From the NCBI GenBank assembly GCA_003023695.1, contig PXYW01000011.1, forward strand, positions 1 to 64,000: a DNA stretch of 64,000 nucleotides, written 5' to 3'. The translations under genes were made by a program, and so were the position numbers. The DNA is from Sulfobacillus benefaciens. Lineage in GTDB: Bacteria; Bacillota; Sulfobacillia; Sulfobacillales; Sulfobacillaceae. The notes under the pieces were generated by a model. The model was not told where the DNA came from. It searched no databases and saw nothing but the letters and a program-made list of their open reading frames with translations. Shown here one piece after another: positions 43,146 to 51,029 of this stretch (the stretch's first letter is position 1; each line of letters starts with the position of its first letter).

Positions 43146-44357
43146 ATGACAGGTAATTTGCGCTGGCTTTTGACTGGACGCGTTTTGCGCAGCTTTTCCA
43201 CCGCGTTTTTAACCGTAATTTTCCCGCTATATCTGGCGCGAGCGGGATATTCAGCAGCAAAGATCGGATTGGTATTAGCCATTTCTGGCGCCGTCACCGT
43301 ATTTTTAGTGGCCGGAGTCGGGTTGGCAGCTGATGCTTGGGGCCGGAAGCGTATGATCATCGGCCTGGCGGCATTGGCTTGTCTTGGTGGCATTGGCATG
43401 GCTTGGACCCCTAGTTTTTGGGTCGTGGTACTGGCTAGTGGGCTTGGCGGTGTAGGAAAAGGTGGGGGTGCTGGCAGTGGGGGCTCCTGGGGTCCAGTGT
43501 TTCCCGCTGAGCAACCCTTGGTTGCAGACTCGATCGAGCCGCACAACCGCACCCGGGCATTTGGTCAGTTATCGTTTGTCGGGGTATTAGCTGGTGCCGC
43601 TGGTTCATTGGTCGCAGGCATCCCAGAAATTTTACATGCCCAGGGAATGTCTTGGCTGGCCAGTTACCGCTGGCTATTTGGCGCCAGTTCTGTCGTTGCC
43701 CTGGCTATGATCTTGGTCACTTTGCCGATTCGTGAACCTCGACATGAGGCGGACCCTGATCAACCCATGACACCTATTCCCGTCCGTCGTCTGGTTGGGC
43801 GGTTAGGACTCACCAATGCATTAAACGGTTTGGGGTTTGGCTTTTTAGGCCCACTCTTGACCTACTGGTTTTATCGGCGTTATGGCGTAGGGCCGGCAGA
43901 AATCGGCATTGTGTATACCATTGTCAATTTGGCCTCAGCTTTTCCCTATCTATGGTCAGCCTCTTTAGCTAAAGTTTTGGGTGCAGTTCGCACGGTGGTG
44001 GTCACCCGCGCTATTAGCCTGGTGATGTTGATTCTCATGGTATGGGCTCCTAATTTCTGGGTAGCAGGCTTGCTGTATACTTTGCGCATGGCGTTCAACT
44101 CTCTGGGCATGCCAGCCCGACAGTCTTATGTCATGGGGGTTAGCGATCCTCGATATCGTAGCCGTGTCTCTGCCTTTGGATCATTGCCGTCTCAAGTGAC
44201 ATCCATGATTAGCCCTGCTATTGGCGGTGCCCTTATGGATACTTTTCTCGACATTCCATTGGTCGGAGCGGTTCTCTTTATGGGCCTAAACCTAGTGACT
44301 TATTATTACGCATTTCGCAACGTACCGGCTGAAGGGGAGGTGCCAAAGCCCTCGTAA
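43146..44357 (+). CDS. MFS transporter
   Basis: 403 residues, twelve hydrophobic segments. The motif A loop GVGLAADAWGRKRMIIGLAA follows helix 2. A glycine-rich stretch (GLGGVGKGGGAGSGGSWGPV, about residues 100-119) takes the place of the usual helix 4 region and is unusual. GGAGG before the ATG. It is divergent from the nucleotidyltransferase-GNAT gene, 115 bases apart. The substrate is unknown. Confidence 0.8.
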   Translation: MTGNLRWLLTGRVLRSFSTAFLTVIFPLYLARAGYSAAKIGLVLAISGAVTVFLVAGVGLAADAWGRKRMIIGLAALACLGGIGMAWTPSFWVVVLASGLGGVGKGGGAGSGGSWGPVFPAEQPLVADSIEPHNRTRAFGQLSFVGVLAGAAGSLVAGIPEILHAQGMSWLASYRWLFGASSVVALAMILVTLPIREPRHEADPDQPMTPIPVRRLVGRLGLTNALNGLGFGFLGPLLTYWFYRRYGVGPAEIGIVYTIVNLASAFPYLWSASLAKVLGAVRTVVVTRAISLVMLILMVWAPNFWVAGLLYTLRMAFNSLGMPARQSYVMGVSDPRYRSRVSAFGSLPSQVTSMISPAIGGALMDTFLDIPLVGAVLFMGLNLVTYYYAFRNVPAEGEVPKPS

Positions 44358-44375
44358 ATCGGTGCTTTACCTCAC

Positions 44376-44549
44376 TTACTCAGCATCATCTCGATGGTAC
44401 ACTGCCAATACCGACTGAGCTTCTTCAGTCCATGCGAGGTATTGCAAAGCCGGCCACAGCACCATTACCCGCCGAAGCTTCTGGCGGCGCCGCGATAAGG
44501 CTTCGGCGGAGAGGTAGGCCAACTTGCGAGCCCTTTCTCGTGAAGCCAT
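44376..44549 (-). CDS. Small basic protein of unknown function
   Basis: 57 residues from the ATG at 44549. A basic helix (SRERARKLAYLSAEALSRRR) leads to a hydrophobic stretch (VMVLWPALQYLAW) and an acidic tail. No family is recognised and the ribosome binding site is G-rich but not clear. It lies between the MFS and NUDIX genes and could be a chance frame. Confidence 0.4.
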   Translation of the reverse strand: MASRERARKLAYLSAEALSRRRQKLRRVMVLWPALQYLAWTEEAQSVLAVYHRDDAE

Positions 44550-44641
44550 CGCCGCCGCCCCCAAACTCCAGATTTAAAGCTATCATATTCTTGGCAACGC
44601 TGGTCCGTGTTTAGGAACCCTTGATTTAATGGCCAAAAAGT

Positions 44642-45244
44642 TCAAGCGGACAGCATCTCCAATGTTTTCTGGTAATATTCCATCGTATGCGGAACCATAG
44701 CACTAAAATCAACCCTGATCAAAGAACCCTGAGGTTCTTGCTGCAACATCATGTGCGGTATTTTACCTGCAGCCCAAAGGATAGCCTCCGCCAATGACAC
44801 AAAAGCCAACTCCTGTACCTCTTCTTGATTGATTTCACTTGTTTTTCCTCTAAGGTCCTCATAAATTTTAAATACATGGCACATCTCTCGGTCAACAAAG
44901 GTATCCATGACGATTTCATCACGCACCATGGCTAAATACTGAGGCTCTACCGATGGCACAATCCCCAGTTCTTCTTCAATTTCCCGTAACCCGTCAACGG
45001 GCTGTTCACCGCATAACAGATGACCTGCCACAGTAATATCCCACATCCCCGGATATTGTTGTTTTTTCATAGACCTTCGCTGAAACCAAACCAAAGGAGT
45101 CCCGTCGGTTTCGGTAACAATCCATGCATGAAAAGTTTGATGCCATAATCCCAAGCGATGAACGTCCGCGCGGGAAGCCGTACCGGTCCATAGCCCGTTA
45201 TCGGAGAAAATATCCAAGGTTTCCTGGTTTTCCGCAATCGTCAT
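44642..45244 (-). CDS. NUDIX hydrolase, IPP-isomerase-like (YfcD type)
   Basis: 200 residues. The start (LDIFSDNGLWTGTASRADVH), the WHQTFHAWIV strand and the NUDIX box (AGHLLCGEQPVDGLREIEEE, then LGI) match the YfcD/isopentenyl-diphosphate-isomerase-like group. The central YLAMVRDEIVMDTFVDREMC segment also fits. Members are putative hydrolases of unknown nucleotide or isoprenoid substrates. It stands alone and is divergent from the lipoprotein gene. Confidence 0.8.
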   Translation of the reverse strand: MTIAENQETLDIFSDNGLWTGTASRADVHRLGLWHQTFHAWIVTETDGTPLVWFQRRSMKKQQYPGMWDITVAGHLLCGEQPVDGLREIEEELGIVPSVEPQYLAMVRDEIVMDTFVDREMCHVFKIYEDLRGKTSEINQEEVQELAFVSLAEAILWAAGKIPHMMLQQEPQGSLIRVDFSAMVPHTMEYYQKTLEMLSA

Positions 45245-45361
45245 AGGTCCCTCCTACCAGCAAGACTGCATTCGGTAACAAGCTTATCATAGCCGCTTCG
45301 GCGCTAACGTGTAACCTTCTTGCACGACCCATCGTTAAACGGCTGTAGAGGAGGTTATACC

Positions 45362-46342
45362 ATGCTTAAATCCAGAGCGGTGTTAGTGTCCGCAGCGTTT
45401 TTAGTCACATTGACTGGGTGCGGACTAAGCGGCACTGCACACATCACCCAGTCGCCATCAAAATCCCAGGACTATACCGTATCAGGGCAAGTATCCACCA
45501 CACCCAGCACTACGCCGTCTGGTGCTACCAGCACCTCATCATCCCCATCAACGCCAGCATCAACCACGACCAGCACACCGAGCTCAAGTACCGGATCATC
45601 TCAATCCTCTAGCACCTCTCCTTGGAATCCGGTGGTAGCAAGCGCTATGAATGATTTGGTAAATTCGTCGGATCTGCCGTTGGCAGCACCCACAGTGGTC
45701 CCCCCACCCCCTGGACCGGGCTACGGATACCTAACCGCCCTGGTCATTCAAAATGCTACCTCATGGTCTGTGCGTCTCATTGACACCTCTATTCCCTTAA
45801 ACGTCAACAGCACCAATATCCAACAACACCTCATTGCCGGAGCTCCTTATGTTGGTTCGTTTGGCATCAATCTACTGAGCCAAAGCGAGTTGGTCAATAC
45901 TGCCCCGGAGCGTTCCTCTGTGCTCCGCACCAACAATGCATTGTGGGCAGCATCCGACGCCAGCGCCAAAGCCACGGCAAGTCAAAAAGTGACTGTGGGC
46001 AGTGGTGGCGACGCATTGGTCGCTACAGCATATGCGTTCAACGGCAGTTACAACAGTGCCAAACTGGTATGGACGGAAGGCGACTGGACGATTGAAATCG
46101 TGAACGCTAGTCCTCGCTATGAGCAGGCAATGGCGCTGTCAGTAGTGAATTACCTGCATACCCACTACTTGCCACCCTACCCAGGGTTAATCATGATTGA
46201 CATGATTAACAACGCGTCTGCCGTCACCCGAATCGACTGGATTAACGGAGACCAACTCATATTAATGGATGATCGGCAAGCGACCCCTAACAATCCTGTG
46301 AACACATGCTCAATGGCAGTGCACTGGACACCGTATCACTAA
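45362..46342 (+). CDS. Lipoprotein sharing its domain with the sigma-factor partner
   Basis: 326 residues. Signal peptide with lipobox LVTLTGC, then a Ser/Thr/Pro linker (about residues 25-95), then a domain of about 220. That domain resembles the external domain of the membrane protein at 13291-14289. Shared features are VVxSAMNxL-like start spacing, a WTEGDWTIEIV strand, LPPYPGLIMID and TRIDWINGDQLILMDD near the end. GGAGG lies seven bases before the ATG at 45362. A cell-envelope role linked to that sigma system is inferred. Confidence 0.7.
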   Translation: MLKSRAVLVSAAFLVTLTGCGLSGTAHITQSPSKSQDYTVSGQVSTTPSTTPSGATSTSSSPSTPASTTTSTPSSSTGSSQSSSTSPWNPVVASAMNDLVNSSDLPLAAPTVVPPPPGPGYGYLTALVIQNATSWSVRLIDTSIPLNVNSTNIQQHLIAGAPYVGSFGINLLSQSELVNTAPERSSVLRTNNALWAASDASAKATASQKVTVGSGGDALVATAYAFNGSYNSAKLVWTEGDWTIEIVNASPRYEQAMALSVVNYLHTHYLPPYPGLIMIDMINNASAVTRIDWINGDQLILMDDRQATPNNPVNTCSMAVHWTPYH

Positions 46343-46698
46343 TCTTGGCGCGCTTCCGACTCGGCCGCGACAGGAAAACGGGCCTCGTTGATAGTGAGTT
46401 TATCCGTTATCGCCCGACTCAGGTCAATTCCCGTTGTATGGCAAAACGAAAGCAAATATATAGCGACATCTGCCACCTCAAGGCTTACTTGCTGACGCTC
46501 CTCGGGGTCTTGGATTGCGGCATAATGAGCCAGATCCTGCCACTGGAAATGTTCCATTAACTCTGCGGCCTCAATGGCAATTGACATGGCCAAATTTTTG
46601 GGGTTATGCGCCGTTTGCCATTGACGCCGTGCCACAAAGTGGGCTACCTGCTCCTTTAGCGAGCCCACCGTGGTATGGCTGTCTTGCGCATCGGTCAT
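46339..46698 (-). CDS. MazG-like nucleotide pyrophosphohydrolase
   Basis: 119 residues. The all-alpha NTP-pyrophosphatase fold is evident: NLAMSIAIEAAELMEHFQW carries the first E-x-x-E metal motif and LEVADVAIYLLSFCHTTGID the second (E-x-x-D). This small form is of the dCTPase/RS21-C6 type that removes non-canonical nucleotides. GAGGAGATC selects the ATG at 46698. It converges on the lipoprotein gene with a four-base overlap. Confidence 0.82.
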   Translation of the reverse strand: MTDAQDSHTTVGSLKEQVAHFVARRQWQTAHNPKNLAMSIAIEAAELMEHFQWQDLAHYAAIQDPEERQQVSLEVADVAIYLLSFCHTTGIDLSRAITDKLTINEARFPVAAESEARQD

Positions 46699-46720
46699 AG
46701 CTGATCTCCTCGTTTTCTGT

Positions 46721-47296
46721 TTAATCAATCACCTGCGCTCCGAATGACCGGGCGATTAGTATGGCCTGCGCGGAGTCCACCTTAACTTTGTTTAAATCCA
46801 CTGTTTTCCAATCGATACCGCCAATTTCCGCGCCTCGCAGATCCGCTCCCGCAAGTTTAGCCTGGGTCAGCATAACCCGGGTGAGATCAGCATGGGTAAA
46901 ATTACAGTCACGCAGATCCGCGCGGTAAAAATCGGCATCTTTCCACGACATGCCGGAAAAGTCTTGTTGTCGCAAATACTGATTTCGCAAACGGCTGGCA
47001 CTCCAATTCCCACCCCTAATTACCGCGCCGCGCAGATCCGCCTCATCAAATACTCCCGCCGTCATTTTTAAATCCACCAGCGAAGCCCCAAATAACAAAG
47101 CCCACTTCCACTCGCAGGCAACAAACATACTATCCTTAATCACAGCGCTTTTAAGTGAAACGCCGGTGAAATCACAGTGCACAAATCGACAATGGCGAAT
47201 CTCCGCATAATCGAGAATGGCATGACGAAAACTCTCGTGCTCGAACTCTTGATGATGCCACACAGCCCCGCTGAAGTTACGTTCTTCATACTCCAT
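46721..47296 (-). CDS. Pentapeptide-repeat protein
   Basis: 191 residues made of A(D/N)Lxx units forming a right-handed quadrilateral helix: FHRHAI-like FRHAILDYAEIRHCRFVHCD, FDEADLRGAVIRGG, FYRADLRDCNFTHADLTRVM and AKLAGADLRGAEI. A short cap closes it (VDSAQAILIARSFGAQV). Homologues include DNA-mimicking gyrase protectors (Qnr, MfpA), but most are of unknown role. It lies 23 bases upstream of the MazG gene. Confidence 0.85.
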   Translation of the reverse strand: MEYEERNFSGAVWHHQEFEHESFRHAILDYAEIRHCRFVHCDFTGVSLKSAVIKDSMFVACEWKWALLFGASLVDLKMTAGVFDEADLRGAVIRGGNWSASRLRNQYLRQQDFSGMSWKDADFYRADLRDCNFTHADLTRVMLTQAKLAGADLRGAEIGGIDWKTVDLNKVKVDSAQAILIARSFGAQVID

Positions 47297-47383
47297 TCCC
47301 GGCAGGGATCCTCGCCACCTTTACCGTCCGTCCTGATTTGGTTATCATACAGCGAGAGTAGACACGAAGACAAGGAGCGCATC

Positions 47384-48976
47384 ATGGCGCAAGGTTCCGC
47401 AACCAATCGGGTGTTTCGCAACTCAATGGCCATGACTGCGGCCACTTTGATTATCCTGCTTATGGGATTTGTTGTAGTGCCAGTAGCGATATCCCGTGTA
47501 GGATTAGCGCTATACGGGGTTTGGGTCATCCTCTCCGGGGTTTTGAGTTATTTTTCTTTATTCGATCTTGGAGTCGGCGGGACCTTTGTCACCCAGTTGG
47601 CAATGGCATCGGCACAAGAAGATCGGACTGCCGTGCGCCAAGTCGTAACTACCAGCCTCCTGTTGTACATGTTGATGGGCGCCATACTGATCCCGGCAGG
47701 TATATATGTGGCGCCCCGGTTTGGCGGTTGGTTTCACCTCTCAATGGCCGACAGCCACATCGCCCAATCCTTGTTTTGGTGGGTTTATATCTACCTGTTC
47801 ATGTCCCAGGCATTTAGTGTTTTCGGCTCCCTGCTAATAGCTCAACAACGGTTGCGTCTGGTATCAACCGTCAATGTCATTTCCCAGATCGTCAACTACC
47901 TTATCTTGTTGACCGCGCTCAGTCTTCGTTTGGGACTCTATGCCTTTATTATTGCCAACTACATCTCATGGTTTGGCACCACCCTGATTTATTTCACCCT
48001 CAGTGTTCGTTGGTTAGAGCATTGGCCCATGATCAATCCCTTAAAGATACCTAAACAGTTTGTCAAGTCTCTCCTGGCATTCGGCGGTTGGATTCAAATC
48101 AATCGCCTATCCAATCAAATAAACAACGAAACTGACAGAATTTTGATTGGTCTGTACGTCAATGCCTCCGTCGCAGGCGTGTATCAGTTAGGTAATAAAC
48201 TAGCACAATTGACCCGCCGATTCCCCTTGAATTTCTCTTCTGCGTTGTTGCCGGTATTCTCCGTTTGGGAAGCCCAACATGAATCTCAAGATCTCATTCG
48301 TGCGCACTATGTGGATGCCAGCCGCTATTTGGCATTGGCGACATTCTACCTCGCAGGACTTCTTGCCGCGGCCAGTTCTCTGTTCATGTATTTTTGGCTG
48401 GGCCATCGGTATACCCATTTTTTTCTCATCGTAGGGTTGCTGCTTATTACCTATAGCGTTAATAATCTGACAGGCATCGGCACGACCTATCTCCGAGGTG
48501 TAGGCCGACCGCGCCTAGAGTCCTATTATGCCATTGTAGGCAGTGTGTTGAAACTGGGCTTGTCGCTTGCCTTAGCCCCGGAATATGGACTGCTCGGGAT
48601 TCTTCTTGGCACCGTCATTGGCACGGTTATGGGGTCACTGTATTTCCTTTGGCTATTCTTTCGTGTGCTGCACATCACCTGGTGGCAAGGACTGGGCCGA
48701 TGGCTGCTATCGCTTCTGCCCGCCACATTGCTAGCGCTGACGGTTGTGCACCAGGTCAGCCAGTGGGCCCTCAGTCTCGGAACCAGCCGGGGCATCACCT
48801 TCCTGTCACTGGCCGCCATGACAGGACTTTACACCATTTTCTTCGCCTGGCTGCTTCGCCTCAGCGGGTTTTATGCCCCCCGGGATATAGCTCGCTTGCA
48901 GCGCCATATCCCCCAAAGATGGCTTCGTCTATTGCAGAGGATCCAATGCCTCCCCCCTGAGGTGGACCTAACTTAA
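47384..48976 (+). CDS. Oligosaccharide flippase (Wzx/MATE-like) membrane protein
   Basis: 530 residues with about fourteen hydrophobic segments. FRNSMAMTAATLIILLMGFV and VGLALYGVWVILSGVLSYFS, then FDLGVGGTFV, are those of polysaccharide-biosynthesis flippases (MVF clan). NRLSNQINNETDRILIGLYV is the internal repeat start. They carry lipid-linked sugars across the membrane. AAGGAG at 47372-47377 sets the ATG at 47384. No glycosyltransferases are near, so its sugar is unknown. Confidence 0.83.
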   Translation: MAQGSATNRVFRNSMAMTAATLIILLMGFVVVPVAISRVGLALYGVWVILSGVLSYFSLFDLGVGGTFVTQLAMASAQEDRTAVRQVVTTSLLLYMLMGAILIPAGIYVAPRFGGWFHLSMADSHIAQSLFWWVYIYLFMSQAFSVFGSLLIAQQRLRLVSTVNVISQIVNYLILLTALSLRLGLYAFIIANYISWFGTTLIYFTLSVRWLEHWPMINPLKIPKQFVKSLLAFGGWIQINRLSNQINNETDRILIGLYVNASVAGVYQLGNKLAQLTRRFPLNFSSALLPVFSVWEAQHESQDLIRAHYVDASRYLALATFYLAGLLAAASSLFMYFWLGHRYTHFFLIVGLLLITYSVNNLTGIGTTYLRGVGRPRLESYYAIVGSVLKLGLSLALAPEYGLLGILLGTVIGTVMGSLYFLWLFFRVLHITWWQGLGRWLLSLLPATLLALTVVHQVSQWALSLGTSRGITFLSLAAMTGLYTIFFAWLLRLSGFYAPRDIARLQRHIPQRWLRLLQRIQCLPPEVDLT

Positions 48977-49569
48977 TCAAGATAACCCACATCGCCTCGC
49001 CAGACATGCTGCAATCGAGAAAAATGTCCTGGATGAAATTCATCGGGATTTAGTGGGGCATCCCGTTCAATCCAAACGGCCGACAGCACTTCAGATTCTT
49101 GTATCATAATTTCACCACCGATGGCAGTTCCTGCAATCACGATATGATATAAGTGATGAGCTAGTTCGCGGCGATCCATCCAATTGTCGAAGACCCCCAC
49201 TACCCGTTCGGGCCTCATTTGGATTCCGGTTTCTTCCAGAACTTCACGAGACACCGCTGCACTGGGCGCCTCCCCAATTTCTACGGCCCCCCCTGGCATG
49301 GCCCAAAGTTTTGAGTCCCGCCGTTGAATCAACAGCAGTTGCCCTTGGGAGTTAAACACCGCACCATCCACCCCAATTTTTGGAGTTACCGGTACGCGAG
49401 GTACCGGAGCGGTGTTCTCCACAGGCTCGGCCCCTAATTGATAGGCCAAATCGCGTATCCTCTGATAACGCTTTTTGTCATAGTCATCTTTTGCCCAATA
49501 AATTCCCTCAGTTGCCAGCGCCTCTAATATTTCCGCAATGTGCCGTCCGCTTAAGACCTTGTCTTCCAC
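48973..49569 (-). CDS. NUDIX hydrolase with NUDIX_N_2-type N-terminus
   Basis: About 198 residues. An N-terminal helical domain (HIAEILEALATEGIYWAKDD, YDKKRYQRIRDLA) is of the kind found in ADP-ribose/CDP-choline type NUDIX enzymes. The hydrolase follows, with the box GGAVEIGEAPSAAVSREVLE then ETGI. GAGGAGG at seven bases favours the GTG at 49569. It overlaps the flippase gene tail to tail by four bases and follows the Mrr-like gene by 26. Confidence 0.82.
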   Translation of the reverse strand: MEDKVLSGRHIAEILEALATEGIYWAKDDYDKKRYQRIRDLAYQLGAEPVENTAPVPRVPVTPKIGVDGAVFNSQGQLLLIQRRDSKLWAMPGGAVEIGEAPSAAVSREVLEETGIQMRPERVVGVFDNWMDRRELAHHLYHIVIAGTAIGGEIMIQESEVLSAVWIERDAPLNPDEFHPGHFSRLQHVWRGDVGYLD

Positions 49570-49595
49570 ACTTTTTCCTCCTCGTTGCAATTCCC

Positions 49596-50210
49596 TTAGT
49601 CCGTAATCAGTGTCCTACTAACAGGATATTTGTCCAGCAGAGCGGCGAGCGCTTGGGCATCGATTAATTGGACAGAACCATGGCGGCACAGGTTTCGGAG
49701 CGAAGCACTGGCGACACTAGGGGTCACCACCACAATCGTCTCCGGTTCTTTCTGTAAATGGTTGACAGTGGCCGAGGACGGGACCGTTAGCATTGGCACC
49801 ACACCAATCGCAGCCGTATCGCTTTTGGCAAACTGCCATACGCGAAGTCCTAGCATGGTCCGAGGCTGGGCCATGGTGGGATGATAGCCAGATGCCAAAA
49901 ACAATTGCGCCACAACCCGTTCGAAGGCCAGCGGAGACAACCGGACACAGTCTCCTAGACTCACCCATCCACTGGGTGCTTCGTTCAGCACCTCGAGCGC
50001 CATTAAATCTGCCGCGCGCTGCAACCGCTGCCGATCCACAGTCCCGAGATGAAAGGTTTCCTCCATGTAAAGCGCGTAGGCCTCTACTTGAACTCTGGTC
50101 AACGGTTGCCCCTGATTTAGAATATGCCGCTCCACCTGCGGCCGGATTCTAGGCCAATATTGATCAAACAATTGACGGCGAATTGCATCCATCTCTTCGC
50201 GATAACTCAT
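49596..50210 (-). CDS. Mrr-like restriction-endonuclease-fold protein, possibly inactive
   Basis: 204 residues. The N-terminal 90 are helical (YREEMDAIRRQLFDQYWPRI). The C-terminal part follows the Mrr pattern: LSPLAFERVVAQLFLASGYH (helix with conserved F-E), a strand pair, ETIVVVTPSVASASLRNLCR and VQLIDAQALAALLDKY. The catalytic strand, where D-(x)n-QxK is expected, reads RVWQFAKSDTAAIGVVPM without a clear motif. A binding rather than cutting role is possible. Homology is by pattern only. Confidence 0.45.
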   Translation of the reverse strand: MSYREEMDAIRRQLFDQYWPRIRPQVERHILNQGQPLTRVQVEAYALYMEETFHLGTVDRQRLQRAADLMALEVLNEAPSGWVSLGDCVRLSPLAFERVVAQLFLASGYHPTMAQPRTMLGLRVWQFAKSDTAAIGVVPMLTVPSSATVNHLQKEPETIVVVTPSVASASLRNLCRHGSVQLIDAQALAALLDKYPVSRTLITD

Positions 50211-50396
50211 AACTTGTCAAACCTCTTTTGTGGCCATTCTCTGTCCCATTATACGTTAGCCGACAAGAGCGGGTAAATTTGCCGCCAGTGCCATGACGAC
50301 ACCAATAGGCGATTATTTTAGTGGAGTCCGAAGCAGATAGTTTTCATGGACCTTGATACCGCTCAGGCATATTATAGTAAATAGGAGGCAGGTAAA

Positions 50397-50873
50397 ATGC
50401 TCAAGGCCAGCGCGCAACGAGTCCAGAGTGTATTGACGCAATTTGGACATCCCGACGCAGTTCTGGAGCTACAAGAGACCGCGCATAGCGCGGAAGATGC
50501 TGCCCGCGCTATCGGCTGCGGCGTGGGCCAAATTGTCAAATCCTTGGTCTTTCAAGGACAGAGTTCGGGTCAGGCCTTTTTGCTTTTAGTGAGTGGCCAA
50601 GACCGCGTTGATCTCAATAAGGCCGCACAAGCGGTTCACGAACCTTTGAAACGAGCCGATGCCAATTGGGTTAAAGATCGTACCGGATATGCCATTGGAG
50701 GAGTCCCTCCCATCGGCCACAGTAGTCCACTCACAACAGTAATGGACCCCGACCTGTGGCAATATTCCCTAGTGTGGGCTGCTGCCGGGCATCCTTTCGC
50801 CGTATTTCCTATCACGCCCGACCATTTGCAATCCATGACCAAGGCGCTGGTTCACGATATTCATTTAGCGTAG
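50397..50873 (+). CDS. YbaK/ProX-type aminoacyl-tRNA deacylase
   Basis: 158 residues. LELQETAHSAEDAARAIGCG, then QIVKSLVFQ with its conserved Lys, DRVDLNKAA, and TGYAIGGVPPIGH are the signature blocks of the YbaK/PrdX editing family. These hydrolyse mischarged tRNA, such as Cys- or Ala-tRNA-Pro. AGGAGGCAGG precedes the ATG. It is a single gene, about 4 kb upstream of a tRNA-Pro gene; the link is likely coincidence. Confidence 0.88.
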   Translation: MLKASAQRVQSVLTQFGHPDAVLELQETAHSAEDAARAIGCGVGQIVKSLVFQGQSSGQAFLLLVSGQDRVDLNKAAQAVHEPLKRADANWVKDRTGYAIGGVPPIGHSSPLTTVMDPDLWQYSLVWAAAGHPFAVFPITPDHLQSMTKALVHDIHLA

Positions 50874-51029
50874 CATCGCTTTACTTAAGTAAAATTTCAG
50901 CAAAATTTATGTTGACTTTATGTTAAATCCTCTGTTGTTAAGGCAGGAATTTTACTTTCCTTGTCGAAGTATATGGCGAGGTTGACGCCTTGAGATAGTT
51001 TAATTGCGTAAAAATAAGGAGGAGATCGC

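Noticed and set aside
43051-43552. N-terminal extension of the nucleotidyltransferase-GNAT frame (Pro/Ala-rich, about 160 codons)
   Set aside because: It is antisense to the start of the divergent MFS gene and shows the low-complexity Pro/Ala/Thr composition of a shadow frame; the real start must be near 43030.
50879-50892. TTTACTTAAGTAAA palindrome after the YbaK-type gene
   Set aside because: It is a perfect palindrome but has no loop and no T-run, so it cannot be a terminator; there is no other evidence for a binding site.
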